NCBI GenBank assembly: GCA_025667525.1
Contig: CM046878.1
Span: 393,952,974 to 394,016,973, forward strand
Direction of reading: 5' to 3'
Origin: Glebionis coronaria
Taxonomy: Eukaryota > Streptophyta > Magnoliopsida > Asterales > Asteraceae
DNA length: 64,000 bases
The notes below the pieces were generated by a model. The model saw only the letters and a list, made by a program, of their open reading frames with translations. It did no database searches and had not been told where the DNA came from. This document shows positions 24,217 through 35,970 of this stretch, in pieces (position 1 is the first letter of the stretch; each line of letters opens with the position of its first letter). The translations under genes and the position numbers were made by a program.

Positions 24217-24234
24217 TGGCGCCGCTGCCGGGGA
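24217..24234 (+). other. Element B primer binding site (tRNA-Asp type)
   Basis: TGGCGCCGCTGCCGGGGA on the plus strand, three bases after the LTR end, the classical Athila tRNA-Asp site. It establishes that a second Athila element runs rightward, opposite to element C. Confidence 0.93.
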
Positions 24235-25070
24235 GGCTTGTGTGTTTAAATTTGAACAAACCTTTTTTTTATATTATCCACAAATAGTATTTGTGTGTTT
24301 TAGCACTCTAAGCACACGTATTATCGGTTTTCGTTTTTTGTGTATAAATATTACTATATTGTATTACGTATCACAATAAATTTAAAATATCTCCAAAAGC
24401 GTGAAAACGCAACCTTAATTAGGATTTCATCACTCAATTATTGTATTCGAATGCAAAACAAAAAGAAAAGACAAAATAGATAATTACTTTCGAGAGGCTT
24501 GATTTTGATAATCACAAACTATAAGGTGAGTATAAGGCGGTTGTATTTCACGACCTAAAGGAAAAAGGCTCTTAAGTGCTTCACGCCGCCTCGTTTCCTC
24601 CGCTTGCTTGTGCGTGTTTTGAGAAAAAGGGCTAATTGAGGGTTTGCCAACCAAAGTATTATCTACGTATCATATATATTTGCTTGGTTTCAAAGATTAA
24701 ACCCTCTTGAACGTTATGGTGTTCCACCAACGTTCTAAAGTCATCGAAGGCGTTCACTCAACGTGATCGTTTTCATTCCTTGAGGCTCCTTTAATCGAGA
24801 AATTGATTCGAGGAGAGATTTGTAGATTTTGGTCTACGTAATTCACAAAAAATCCCCAAAAGTAAAACAATCAAAAACACAAAAAAATTAAAAAACCTAA
24901 AGACACCAAAAAGAATCTCTTTGCTCACCTCCACGTTGTACGTTACGTTTATGTAAACCCGTAATCAAGCAAAACGAGCATGTAAATGTCGAAACCGAAA
25001 GGAAACAACACCAACCCTTTCTAGTGAAGAATCTCCAATTAACGAACCCATTGTAGAACAAGAAGTCACC
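24235..25070 (+). other. Element B untranslated leader
   Basis: About 0.84 kb between primer site and the first gag ATG I can support. A frame is open from 24957 into gag without an earlier ATG, so the original start may have been upstream and lost. Nothing else is recognised. Confidence 0.6.
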
Positions 25071-26749
25071 ATGGCTAATCGTACTATGATGGAGTTGCTT
25101 CAAGCACCCACCGAGGGTTATGGAGAAGCGATTGTGATTCCCGCTATCCTTGCGGAGGGTTAAGACGAGTTTATTTCCCATGATCCAAGCTAACAAGTTT
25201 CATGGTGACGAAAAGGACAATCCTCATAACCACATTCGCCATTTCAACCGTCTTACATCGACTTGCAAGTTTAAGGACGTCTCGAACGACTCGATTAAGA
25301 TGATGCTTTTTTCGTATTCCTTAGCGGGACCCGCTAAAATTTGGTTAGAGAAAGAGCCACCCAATTCTATATTGACGTGGAAGGATCTCGTTTCAAAATT
25401 CGTGAACCAATTTTTTCCGCCCTCTAAGACTACGCACTTGAAAAACGAGATTTCAAAATTTTCACAACAATATAACGAGAGTTTTTCAACGGCTTGGAAT
25501 AGGTTTAAGGAAATGTTGCACGAATGTCCTCATCACGGTTTTTCCGACTTTCATCAAATCGATACGTTTTACAATGGATTGAACGATCATGAACGTGATT
25601 ATCTTAATGCCGCCGCGGGTGGTAATCTTTTGTGTAAAACGGTCGAAGAAGCATTGACGATTATTGAGAATAGGTCTAAAGTTTATTGACCTCGTAGCAC
25701 ACCGAGTGTTAACATGGCTTCGTCTTCATCGTCACTTACCATTGATGCTCAACGAATTGAGGCTAATTTAGAAAAAAAAAGTTTGATAAGCTTAAAGGAT
25801 TGTTAAAAGAGTTTAAAGTTGGTGAACAACCCACTCCCGCCACGGCTAAAGCGGTTGAGGTTTCTTGTGTTTATTGTGGTGGAGCTCACGGTTTCTCCGA
25901 GTGCATTACCGCCGGTGGTAACACTTCGAGTGCGTACGCGGCCACGAGAACTTATAACCAAAACGGTCAAGTTACCAGCACTAATCAATTAAATCCACCG
26001 GGTTTTCCACCTAATCAAAACAATCAAAATGCTAACAATTATCACAACAATCAAGGTGGTTACCAAGGAAATCAAAGGAATAATTACAAGGGTAATTACA
26101 ACAACAATGGGGGGAATAGTAGTCAAGTGCAAAACCAAAATCAAAGTCGTAATTTTCAAAAACCGAGTTAAGGATTTCAAATGGTTACATTAAAGATGTT
26201 CCAAATGACTTTTTGAATTACGCTACGGAAAAAGACAAAATTCTTGAAAATATCCAAGAGCAATGGGCTAGTCAAGTTAGGGAAACGACTAAAAACACAA
26301 GGGAATCCGCAAATTTTGCTAAGGAAAATGCCAATATGAAAATTGAATTGAAAAATGATTTTGCAAATCAAATTAGAGGTCAAAACAACAAAATCGAGCA
26401 AAGTCAATCTAGGCTTGAACAAAGGATAGACCAAAGTGCCGCTAAGCAAGACGTCAAGCTTAATGCTATTTTAGAAGCTATCATGAGGAACAAAGCCTCT
26501 ACTTCGGGTGGTCTTCCTAGTAACACCATATCAAACCCGAAGGGAGAAATGAAAGTGATTACCACACGTAGTGGTAAGACCTTTAAAGAACCGACTCCTC
26601 AATCGATTACTCCTACGGAGGAGGAAATTGAGGAAGATCCCGAGGTTGTGGTCAAAAAGGAGCAAATCTCAATCCCACGAAGTACCGCTCAAACCACACC
26701 TACGGTCGACCCTTTACCAAGTTTGGAACCCGAGATTCCAAAGGCTATG
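25071..26749 (+). pseudogene. Element B gag (Athila), frameshifted and cut by element D1
   Basis: The ATG at 25071 opens MANRTMMELLQAPTEGYG, a typical Athila-type gag N-terminus as I recall it, and stops at TAA 25161. After a frameshift the retrotransposon gag domain is intact at 25150-25686 (IWLEKEPPNSILTWKDLVSK; FYNGLNDHERDYLNAAAGGN), followed by TGA. An A-run at about 25772 shifts the frame again. A CCHC knuckle, CVYCGGAHGFSEC, is coded at about 25866-25905, then an Asn/Gln-rich linker (to 26171), another shift at about 26180, and a coiled coil-like stretch to 26749, where element D1 begins. Protease and pol are not in the window. Four or more breaks fit an old element. Confidence 0.85.
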
Positions 26750-29699
26750 TGTAACACCCCATTTTGGTAAATGGAATGTCACGCGTGATTATGGCGTGTC
26801 ATCAAAGCATGCAAGGATAATGTATTAAACATCACATGACCATAAAGGGGAAAATATCGGAATCAAACATTGGTACCCCAAATTAGAACTCATCACACAC
26901 AAACATAAGTACTATAAATGAAAGGACTAAACAATGTCCATAGAAATGAGTATCAAAGTATAAGGAAATGCATAAAGTAAAGAAAGGTTAGAAAGCTTCC
27001 AATCCATATGCACGTACGCTTAAAGTCTACGAGCGTCCTTGAGTACCTGCCGTTTTAGGAACATGAAAGGGAAAACGGCTGAGCATAACGCCCAGTGCGC
27101 GGATATACAGATAAAGCATGAATAGTATAGCATATAAGCATGAAGAAGCGGAAAAGTCTAAGTACTGAATAATCTTACATGTTTTAATAAAACTGGTTTT
27201 ATAGTTTGAAAAGCCTTATGTTTATCTTGTAAAAACTGTTTAACTGATTAACCATTTAGCCAATATAGGTCATGAAAAGGTCAACGTGCATGAATACTTA
27301 GAGGGGTGACCTCATCATGCTCTTAGAGGGGCTGCCTCTAAATAGTATAAGTCTGGGTAGGAGGGATCAACTCCTTGTGAAGGATGCAAGGCACACACCA
27401 CATTCGCACTGAATAATCTGCTGAAACATGTAACTAGGATGCACCCATACGCCTTACCTGATAATATAATAATATGGAGAAAATCTAAAAGGGACACCAC
27501 GAGCAATCACTCCGTCGTGGTGGAGTCATAACATTGGTGCATCCAATGTTATGGTTATGGTACCTCCATAACTAGGTGAAACTGGTCATGCATGTATATA
27601 GCTTTAGGTATTCTAATTTAAACATACGCAATTCAAAAACATATAAAACATATACTGGGGAAAACAGTTGGCTGCATACGGGGAACCCTAATAAGGAAAG
27701 AATGTCCATACTGAAAGGACGGGGAATCCGTACCTTAAATCCAGTGAACGAAGAACGAACGGAAGAGAGAGTCCAACTTCGGTATCACTAAAGCTACATA
27801 AATACATCTGTGTATAAGTATCTGATTTCTGAGTACGTAACTGGTTTTAAGTCATGTCTTAGCTTGTTTTATATGTTCATGTCATGTTTTACTGATTTAG
27901 GCTTTATACAGTGTCTAACATATATTCTGTATGTTTTGATTAAGTATTTCATGTATTCTTGTCTATTCTGATTAAGTATTACTTGTATTTCATGTATTAT
28001 TATACAAGCTGTGTAATAATAAGTAACTTTCTAAAAATAGCAGGTTTCCTAAAATAGAAAGTTTCCAAAAATAGAAAGTTACCAAAAATAGAAAGTTTCC
28101 AAAAATAGAAGTTTCCAAAAATAGAAAGTTTCCAAAAATAGAAAGTTTCCAAAAATAGAAAGTTTCCAGAATTAGATTTACTGCTTAAAATAGATAAGTT
28201 CCTAAAAAAAGAAAGTTTCCATAAATAGATCAGCTGACTTAATTAAATGAGTTTCTAAAAATAGAAAGTTTCCATAAATAGAAATAAGCTGGATTATTAA
28301 GCTAATAATATAAGCTAAGTGTTTTCTTATTAATATTCTAAGTCATGTGATTATATAGTATAGTTTATTAATTATTTCATGTGAATTAAATAAACTATAG
28401 GTTAAGGTATTTAATTAAATTTGACATGATTTAATTAAATATAGGTAGAATACCTAGGTTAAACAAGTATTATTAATTATTAATAATATAACCTAATTCA
28501 TGATAATTAATTAATTATTGTCATGGTTTTAAATAATTAATTAATCATAAAGTCTAATTAAATGATAAAATACTTAGGTTATAATTCATGCATAACTAAT
28601 AAAATAAATAACCTAAGTCATGAAATTAAATTAATTATATTCATGCTTTATTTAATTTAATCTAATCTTGTAAAATAAGTAACATGTAATTATTAATCTT
28701 GTAACAAAATAATCATGACTTGAACCGTGTTTAAACCAACATGTGTGAACCGAACCCGTAACCATCACCATACCCCGACCTAGGTCGGGGATTCCCTTCC
28801 TTGTTGCTGCCGTGATCCGAGGCCACCAAAACCACCACCAAACCGAGCCTAAGTGTCTCGATGGTGTGAGTAAACCTAAACCGAGACCCCCTTGGGGTTC
28901 GGTTGGGTGGCGGCTAAACACAAACACCCCTAATACCTTGGTTTTGATTTACCCCATTATTATTAACATGTTTAAATAATTGTTTTTAATTAGTATAATT
29001 AAAAACATCATGATTTCATGTGGTTATATAAATAAAAACATAAAAAGAAAAGGTTAAAAGTTATACCGAATACGTGAAACAAATGAGGATGAACACACAC
29101 GAATACTTGCACAATTTCCAAGATCAAAATCAACCCGTACACCCCTTTGTGGTGTTCTATATGCGGTAGCCAAGGGGAGAGAAAAACAAAAGCTATGGTT
29201 TTTAATTGTTTTCAATAAATGTGTTAAATGAAATGACTTTTTCCCTTAACCCCTTGTTTAGTAAAATTAACGGGCTAGGCCCTTTCCTCTTGATGTAGCC
29301 GCAGGTATGGGGCCTACGTGGGGTAACCCGTACTTTCTCGAGTCTAAATATCATAGTGTGTTCTCGTGTTTTGCCGTGTTCGTGATTTACGTGTTCTAAT
29401 TAATTATCAACCGTGACTTAATATATTTATTCGTATTCGTAATAAATATATATACGTAAATAATGTTAGCTCATGATTAATTTACGTTCAGGATTTCATG
29501 TTCGTGTATTGCTGATTATAAATATTGTGAAATAATTATTGTGTGTTAATACGTAATAAATATTTATCATGTTATACTACGTACGTGATACTTGTAATTT
29601 CTTGTTCGTGAAACGTAAACATGTTATAAAAGGAAATTTCTAATCATGTACGTACAATCTTAAGGGTAGTATTCATGGTAAAAGCATGCGGGTTTTACA
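26750..29699 (-). repeat. Element D1 3' LTR, 2950 bp
   Basis: Matches the D2 LTR (34442-37252 plus 49759-49900) along its whole length at roughly 95% by eye. Element-strand ends are TGTAAAACCC and GGGGTGTTACA. It has no coding ORF. It contains the 17-bp minisatellite, a GC-rich segment at 28740-28920 and a putative leader splice pair, CAG then GTAAGG (27452-27457) with GGCAG at 27047; the donor is changed in the D2 LTR. Confidence 0.93.
28025..28290. repeat. 17-bp minisatellite in D1 LTR
   Basis: About eight consecutive copies of AAAAATAGAAAGTTTCC (one shortened by a base) followed by four dispersed variants. The core GAAAGTTTC is a palindrome around a central G. The same array, with private changes, is in the D2 LTR. 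Confidence 0.9.
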
Positions 29700-29717
29700 A
29701 CTCTTCCCCCTAAAAAG
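29700..29717 (-). other. Element D1 polypurine tract
   Basis: Minus strand CTTTTTAGGGGGAAGAGT directly precedes the LTR start TGTAAAACCC. Confidence 0.85.
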
Positions 29718-32700
29718 AATAATTCGTCCCCGAATTATAGATGAAGTAAACTGTAAAAGAAGAACATACCCTAATTCAAAATATGAAATGAGGGTAAGAA
29801 GCCCGTATAGACTCCTTCATTTCCCAAGTGGCTTCCCGCTCGGTATGATCCCTCTAAAGGATTTTGACGAATGGAATCGTCTTCCTCCTCATGACTCGTT
29901 CTTGTCTGTCAAGAACTCGTTCGGGCTCTTCTATGAAAGTGAGATCTTCACGAATCTGTTCTAGGGGATACCGAACCATGTGAAGGGGATGATAGTTGTA
30001 CCCTCTGAGTAAGGACACATGGAAAACATCGTGAACATGAGAAATTTGCGGAGGTAACGCCAACCGATAAGATACTTCACCGACTCGTTCGATGATATCG
30101 AATGGTCCGATGAATCGAGGACTGAGCTTCCCTTTGATTCCAAAACGTTTAACCCCACGTGCCGGCGAGACCTTTAGGAAAACGTGATCTCCTACCTTAA
30201 AGTGTATGTCTCTACGATGCTTGTCTGCGTAACTCTTCTGACGTGAACGTGCTTCTTACAATTTCTGCTTAGCTACTGCAACCTTCTCGTTAGTCAGCTC
30301 TATCATTTCTGGTCCTTCAAGTGTTCACTCACCAACCTGATCCCAGCAGATGGGTGCGCAACACTTCCTGCCATACAACATCTCAAAAGGAGCACACTTG
30401 ATATTAGCGTGCCAACTGTTGTTGTATGAAAACTCGACTAAGCAAATGTAATCGTCCCAATCACCCGTCCATTCCAACGCACATGACCTCAACATGTCTT
30501 CTAAAGTCTGAATCGTTCTCTCTGACTGCCCGTCTGTTTGAGGATGGAAAGCCGTGCTTAGCTTAAGCTTTGTACCCCAAGCATTTTTTAGACCTTTCCA
30601 GAATCGTGAAGTAAAACAAGGATCTCTGTCTGAGACGATGCTGGATGGATCACCATGAAGTCCCATGATCTCCTTCTTATACGTATCTGCAAGTATACTT
30701 ACCGAATCTTCCTTGCGGATCGGTAAGAAATGAGCTGATTTGGTAAGTCGATCAATGATAACCCAAATTGCATCGTGCTTCTTCCTTGTCGGCGGAAGAC
30801 CGGTAACAAAATCCATGGTGATCTTGTCCCATTTCCACTCTGGAATGTCTAACGGTTGAAGAAGACCGCTAGATCGCTGATGCTCGATCTTAACCTGCTG
30901 GCAGGTAAGACATTTGGAGACGTAAGTTGCAACATCCTGTTTCATGCCACTCCACCAAAAGTACTGCTTGATGTCGTGGTACATCTTGGTCGAACTAGGA
31001 TGGATAGAGAATGGAGAGCTATGAGCCTCAGCTAATAATGCCTCCCGGAGTTCTTGATCATCGGGAACGCAAAGTCTCGTTCCCTGCCATAAGATACCAT
31101 CCGCGTCTAACCGGAATTATGTCTGCTTCTCCAAATTCTGAATTATCGCCCAGATTTCTCCGTCATCTTTCTGAGCTTCCTTGATCTTAGCGAGCAACTC
31201 GGGTTCCACTCTAAGATTAGCCCAGTAACCATGCTGCCCACGTACCATGATCTCTATGTCTAGTCGCTCCAAATCCCTTATGATATGCTCCTTGATTTTA
31301 ATGTCGTTAATCATGCCCGACTTCCTGCTAAGAGCATCTGCCACTACATTCGCCTTGCCAGGATGATACTGTAGATTCATATCATAATCCTTCAGTAGCT
31401 CTAACCATCTCCTCTGTCTCATGTTTAATTCACGCTGACTGAAGATATACTTCAAGCTCTTGTGGTCCGTGAATATGTCGCATGATTCTCCGTATAAGCA
31501 GTGCCTCCATATTTTCAATGCAAACACGACTGCTGCAAGTTCCAAGTCATGTGTAGGGTAATTCTCCTCATAAGGCTTAATCTGTCGTGAAGCGTATGCG
31601 ATCACTTTCCCATGTTGCATGAGAACACAGCCAAGTCCCTTCCCTGATGCATCACTGTAAATCTGAAATCCACCTGTACCAGATGGGAGAGTAAGAATAG
31701 GTGCAGATACAAGCTTCTGCTTTAGGTCTTCAAAGCTCCTCTCTCTTTGTTCGGTCCAGACGAATTTCTACCCTTTTCGTATCAGTTTGGTCAACGGTAG
31801 TGCCAAGCGGGAAAAGTTTTCGACGAATCTGCGGTAATAACCAGCTAAGCCTAGAAAGCTGTGGACTTCAGTCGCTGATGTAGGTCTTGGCCACTTGGTA
31901 ATAGCCTCAACCTTTGCTGGGTCCATCGTGATTCCCTCTGCCGATACAATGTGACCTAGGAATGCCACCTTGTCCAACCAGAACTCACACTTGGAGAATT
32001 TTGCATACAACTGCTTCTGGCGAAGAATCTATAGTACTGTACGAAGATGGTCTTCGTGTTCCTCCTTGGATTTAGAGAATATCAAGATATCGTCAATCAA
32101 GACAATAATGAACTTTTCCAGAAGTTCATGGAAGATTCTGTTCATCAAATCCATGAACACTGCTGGAGCATTGGTAAGGCCGAATGGCATGACTACAAAC
32201 TCATAATGGCCATATCGTGTACGAAAAGCAGTCTTGGCGATATCCTGCTCCTTGACCCGTAATTGATGATAGCCCGATCTTAGATCAATCTTTGAGAAGT
32301 GCTTGGCCCCTTGTAGTTGGTCAAACAAATCGTCTATACTTGGTAGTGGATACCTATTTCTGATGGTAATCTTGTTTAGCTTACGATAGTCTATGCAAAG
32401 GCGCATACTACCGTCCTTCTTTTTGACGAACAAAACCGGTGCGCCCCATGGAGATGCGCTCGGTCAAATAAATCCTCTTTCCAGAAGTTCTTGTAGTTGC
32501 TCCTTTAGCTCTTTCAGCTCAATGGGCGCCATGCGATATGGAGCCTTGGAAATAGGCTCAGCTCCTGGGATGAGCTCGATATTGAATTCCACTTCACATG
32601 CTGGTGGTATGCCCGGAAGCTCTTCTGGAAATACATCCTGGAATTCTGACACTATCAGCTGATTCTGAATTGATGGAGATTCAGCATCCATGTCGTGAAT

Positions 32701-33403
32701 AGTGGCTATATAACCCTGACAGCCATGTGAAAGTAATGCATGTGCTTGAAGGGTTGATATAATTTGTACAGACCTTTCGGGTATGAACCCGTTGTGATTG
32801 TACTCTGGTGCATGAACGTCACAGAAAATGACTCGGTATGAATGACAGTCTCTAGTAGCATGATGCTTGGATAGCCAATCCATGCCCAAAATCATGTCAA
32901 AATCACTCATGTCCAGTGAAGTGCGTCAACAGGACGAACCTTGTCGTCAAACTCTATGGGAAGGCTCTTGTACACATGGGTTATGCGTACAGAGTCTCTC
33001 AACAGCGTGGAAATACTGAGTATATTCTCTAATGGCATGGGGAGTATCCTAATATTCTTGGCATAAGTAGTGGAAACAACCGAGTGAGTAGCACCCGTAT
33101 CAAACAGTACACATGCAGCTCGACCATACATGTACAAGATTTCAGTAATGGTACCTGTAGACTTGTTGGCCTGATCGCGAGATGTCGTGTAAACGCGTCC
33201 ACTAGTAGGAGGCGGCTTGGTATCAGCATGTCTCGATGTACCCTCCATTTCACCCTTGCGACAATCCTTCATGCGATGGCCTGGAAGGCCACACTTGAAG
33301 AACGTGTCGCTGTCGCGGTGACATGGTCCAGGGTGTCTACGATGGCAAGTAGAGCAAAGAGGATGAGTGAATCCTCCAGCAAGTGTCCTGGCTGGCTGAG
33401 AGC

Positions 33404-33475
33404 CTGATAACAACAAAATACGTGAGATATGGTAAAGCGTACAAGGACAAGACAGATAAATCATGAGATGAGTAC
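33404..33475 (-). other. Putative gag intron 3 (72 bp)
   Basis: Minus-strand GTACTC ... TTGTTATCAG. Removal joins ACT-G to GC-TCT-CAG in frame, just before the zinc knuckles. It is 72 bp, has no stop and so could also be read through, but its translation is hydrophobic and unlike a gag linker. Confidence 0.5.
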
Positions 33476-33540
33476 CAGTGATAGCTGAACGGTTAGGCTG
33501 CGAACCCCTGTGGTTCTGGTCCCTTCCGTTACCATGGTTC

Positions 33541-33613
33541 CTAGTACGAGATGCTAAAGTGTAAGGAGTAACCATATAACATGTAATCATAAGAAGTGCG
33601 TAAGTATAAGGAC
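33541..33613 (-). other. Putative gag intron 2 (73 bp)
   Basis: Minus-strand CAG then GTCCTT ... CTCGTACTAG. The length is not a multiple of three and it ends in an in-frame TAG, yet removal restores the frame exactly (AG joined to G-AAC). The donor is weaker than that of intron 1. Confidence 0.5.
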
Positions 33614-33763
33614 CTGCTGCTGTTGGAGTGTCCAGAGTTGCCACGGTAATTATCATTACCGCTTCGCCTGTCCGTAGCAGAACGGTCGTGAGTCTGACCA
33701 TTTCCTTTGGGCTGAATAGGCTGGTGCTGAGTAGCCGGCTGAGACCGGTCCCCAGTCTTCTGC

Positions 33764-33848
33764 CTAGAATATATATAGTTTAAAGAGATGAAAAGTTGAT
33801 ATATAATGAAGGAATACAGATTGATTACCGCTGAATACAATTGTTTAC
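33764..33848 (-). other. Putative gag intron 1 (85 bp)
   Basis: Minus-strand AAGAG then GTAAAC ... ATATTCTAG then GCAGAAG. AT-rich, contains stops (a TAA at the donor), length not a multiple of three; removal joins AAG-AG to G-CAG-AAG in frame. Best of the three. Confidence 0.6.
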
Positions 33849-35714
33849 CTCTTATCGGGTCTTTCTGCTTCCCCGAACTCATCTCTTTCCTGCAGCATCT
33901 CTAGCTTTCGTGCTGCATCGGCCACTTCTGCTACCGTAGTGAACGTAGCACACACCAAGTTGTTTGCGACCGATGTACGAAGAGCCCACCTGAAATGATG
34001 TGCTCTCTTCAGGAGTACCTGCTGCAGCACCGAGGAAACCAACCAAGCGAAGAAAGCGTTGCATGAACTCATTACTATTCTCTCCAGCTCGCTGTCGGAT
34101 TCCATGGTACTCTCTCTTTAGCTTGTCCTGTTCAGCCTTGGGAAAGAACTGACCCATGACCAAATCTCTGAACTGAGCCCATGTCAGACCAGCCACCCAA
34201 TTGTCACCTCCCTCTGACTGCTTCAGCGCCATCCACCATGATAGTACGTCACCCTCGAATCGGTAGCAAGCCAATCTCGACTTGAAGACGGGATCACAGC
34301 CCATAGCATCGAAGATTTTCTCAATATGTGCCAACCAATTATCAGCATCACTGGGGCTATTTGTTCTCTCAAAAGACCGAGGGCGGAGCTTATTAAATCT
34401 CTCCAGCCATGTTGCCAAAGTTGCTGGAGGGGGAGGAGGAGTGTAACACCCCATTTTGGTAAATGGAATGTCACGAGTGATTATGGCGTGTCATCAAAGC
34501 ATGCAAGGATAATGTATTAAACATCACATGACCATAAAAGGGAAAATACCGGAATCAAACATCGGTACCCCAAAGTAGAACTCATCACACACAAACATAA
34601 GTACTGTAATGAAAGGACTAAACAATGTCCATGGAAATGAGTATCAAGTATAAGGAAAATGCATAAAGTAAAGAAAGGCTGGAAAGCTTCCAATCCATAT
34701 GTACGTACGCTTAAAGTCTACGAGCGTCCTTGAGTACCTACCGTTTTAGGAACATGAAAGGAAAACGGCTGAGCATAACACTCAGTGCGCGGATATACAG
34801 ATAAAGCATGAATAATATAGCATATAAGCATGAAGCAGCGGAAAAGTCTAAGTACTGAATAATCTGACATGTTTTAGTAAAACTGGTTTTATAGTTTGAA
34901 AAGCCTTATGTTTATCTTGTAAAAACTATTTAACTGATTAACCATTTAGCCAGTATAGGTCATGAAAAGGTCAACGTGCATGAATACTTAAAGGGGTGAC
35001 CTCATCATGCTATTAGAGGGGCTGCCTCTAAATAGTATAAGTCTGGGTAGGAGGGATCAACTCCTTGTGAAGGATGCAAGGCACACACCACATTCACACT
35101 GAATAATCTGCTGAAACATGTAACTAGGATGCACCCATACGCCCCACATGATAATATAATAATATGGCCAAAAGCTGAAAGGGATGCCACGAGCAATCAC
35201 TCCGTCGCGGTGGAGTCATAACATTGGTGCCTCCAATGTTATGGTTATGGTACCTCCATAACTAGGTGAAACTGGTCATGCATGTATATGGCTTTAGGTA
35301 TTCTAATTTAAACATAAGCAATTCAAAAACATATAAAACATATACTGGGGAAAACAGTTGGCTGCATACGGGGAACCCTAATAAGGAAAGAATGTCCATA
35401 CTGAAAGGACGGGGAATCCGTACCTTAAGTCCAGTGAACGAAGAAGATGAACGGAAGAGAGTCCTACTTCGGTATCACTAAAGCTACGTAAATACATCCG
35501 TGTATAAGTATCTGATTTCTGAGTACGTAACTGGTTTTACGTCATATCTTAGCTTGTTTTATATGTTCATGTCATGTTTTACTGATTTAGGCTTTATACA
35601 GTGTTTATCATATATTCAGTCTGTTTTGGTTAAGTATTTCATGTATTCTTGTCTATTCTGATTAAGTATTACTGTATTTCATGTATTATTATACTTGCTG
35701 TGTAATAATAAGTA

Positions 35715-35970
35715 ACTTTCTAAAAATGGCAGGTTTCCTTAAATAGAAAGTTTCCAAAAATAGAAAGTTACCAAAATAAGAAAGTTTCCAAAAATAGAAG
35801 TTTCCAAAAATAGAAAGTTTCTAAAAATAGGAAGTTTCCAAAAATAGAAAGTTTACAAAATTAGATTTACTGCTTAAAATAGATAATTTTCTAAAAATAG
35901 AAAGTTTCCATAAATAGATCAGATGCCTTAATTAAATGAGTTTCTAAAAATAGAAAGTTTCCATAAATAG
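35715..35970. repeat. 17-bp minisatellite in D2 LTR
   Basis: Same AAAAATAGAAAGTTTCC array as at 28025-28290, with different unit variants (for example CCAAAATAAG and CTAAAAATAGG), showing that the array predates the split of the two copies and has since drifted. Confidence 0.88.

Larger units (their letters stand above)
10089..26749 (+). mobile_element. Element B: Athila-type Ty3/Gypsy host element, interrupted by elements C and A, cut by D1
   Basis: Three pieces on the plus strand read as one element: 5' LTR (10089-12128 and 23333-24213, split by C), tRNA-Asp primer site (24217), leader, and gag (25071-26749, cut by D1). Because the promoter-like TATA box lies only about 30 bp from the right end of element A, A appears to sit in B's U3 and the start of the LTR would be left of the window. 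The remaining gag-pol would lie beyond F to the right. Its gag has several breaks, consistent with being the oldest layer. Confidence 0.75.
26750..34441 (-). mobile_element. Element D1: Ty3/Gypsy chromovirus, inserted in B gag, interrupted by D2
   Basis: Left LTR (the element's 3' LTR, 26750-29699), polypurine tract, then pol and gag reading leftward from 34441. At 34441 the gag coding sequence stops exactly where a second LTR begins, with no primer site between, so D2 is taken to have inserted into D1's gag; the rest of D1 gag, its primer site and its 5' LTR would lie beyond the window. It carries many stop codons and two frameshifts. Confidence 0.85.
29776..34441 (-). pseudogene. Element D1 gag-pol (chromovirus), broken, with three putative introns
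   Basis: Reading leftward from 34441: gag capsid region (SWWMALKQSEG, RFLRLVGFLG), a one-base shift at about 34010, HHFRWALR to 33849, then three GT-AG gaps described separately, a CCHC-type region with one lost Cys (FKCGLPGHRMKDC) at about 33250-33300, protease DTGA at about 33095, a second shift at about 32925, and pol in a single frame to the stop at 29776. Pol has LIDDIL at about 32090, RNase H at about 31650, integrase HHCC, VDRLTK-like and SDRDPCF motifs, and a chromodomain-like tail ending at YPHF. In-frame stops are at about 32466, 32031, 31770, 31119, 30325, 30256 and 29854. Several read as CGA, CAG, CAA or TGG codons in the D2 copy. It cannot be functional. The apparent ATG at 34454 lies in the D2 LTR and is not the gag start. 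Confidence 0.9.

Noticed and set aside
24217..24234. tRNA gene at the primer sites (also 6961, 21597, 49232, 59642)
   Set aside because: Only the 3' complement of a tRNA is present, placed just after an LTR, with no cloverleaf.
28025..28290. Heat-shock elements in GAAAGTTTC repeats
   Set aside because: The GAA and TTC parts are separated by three bases instead of the two required.
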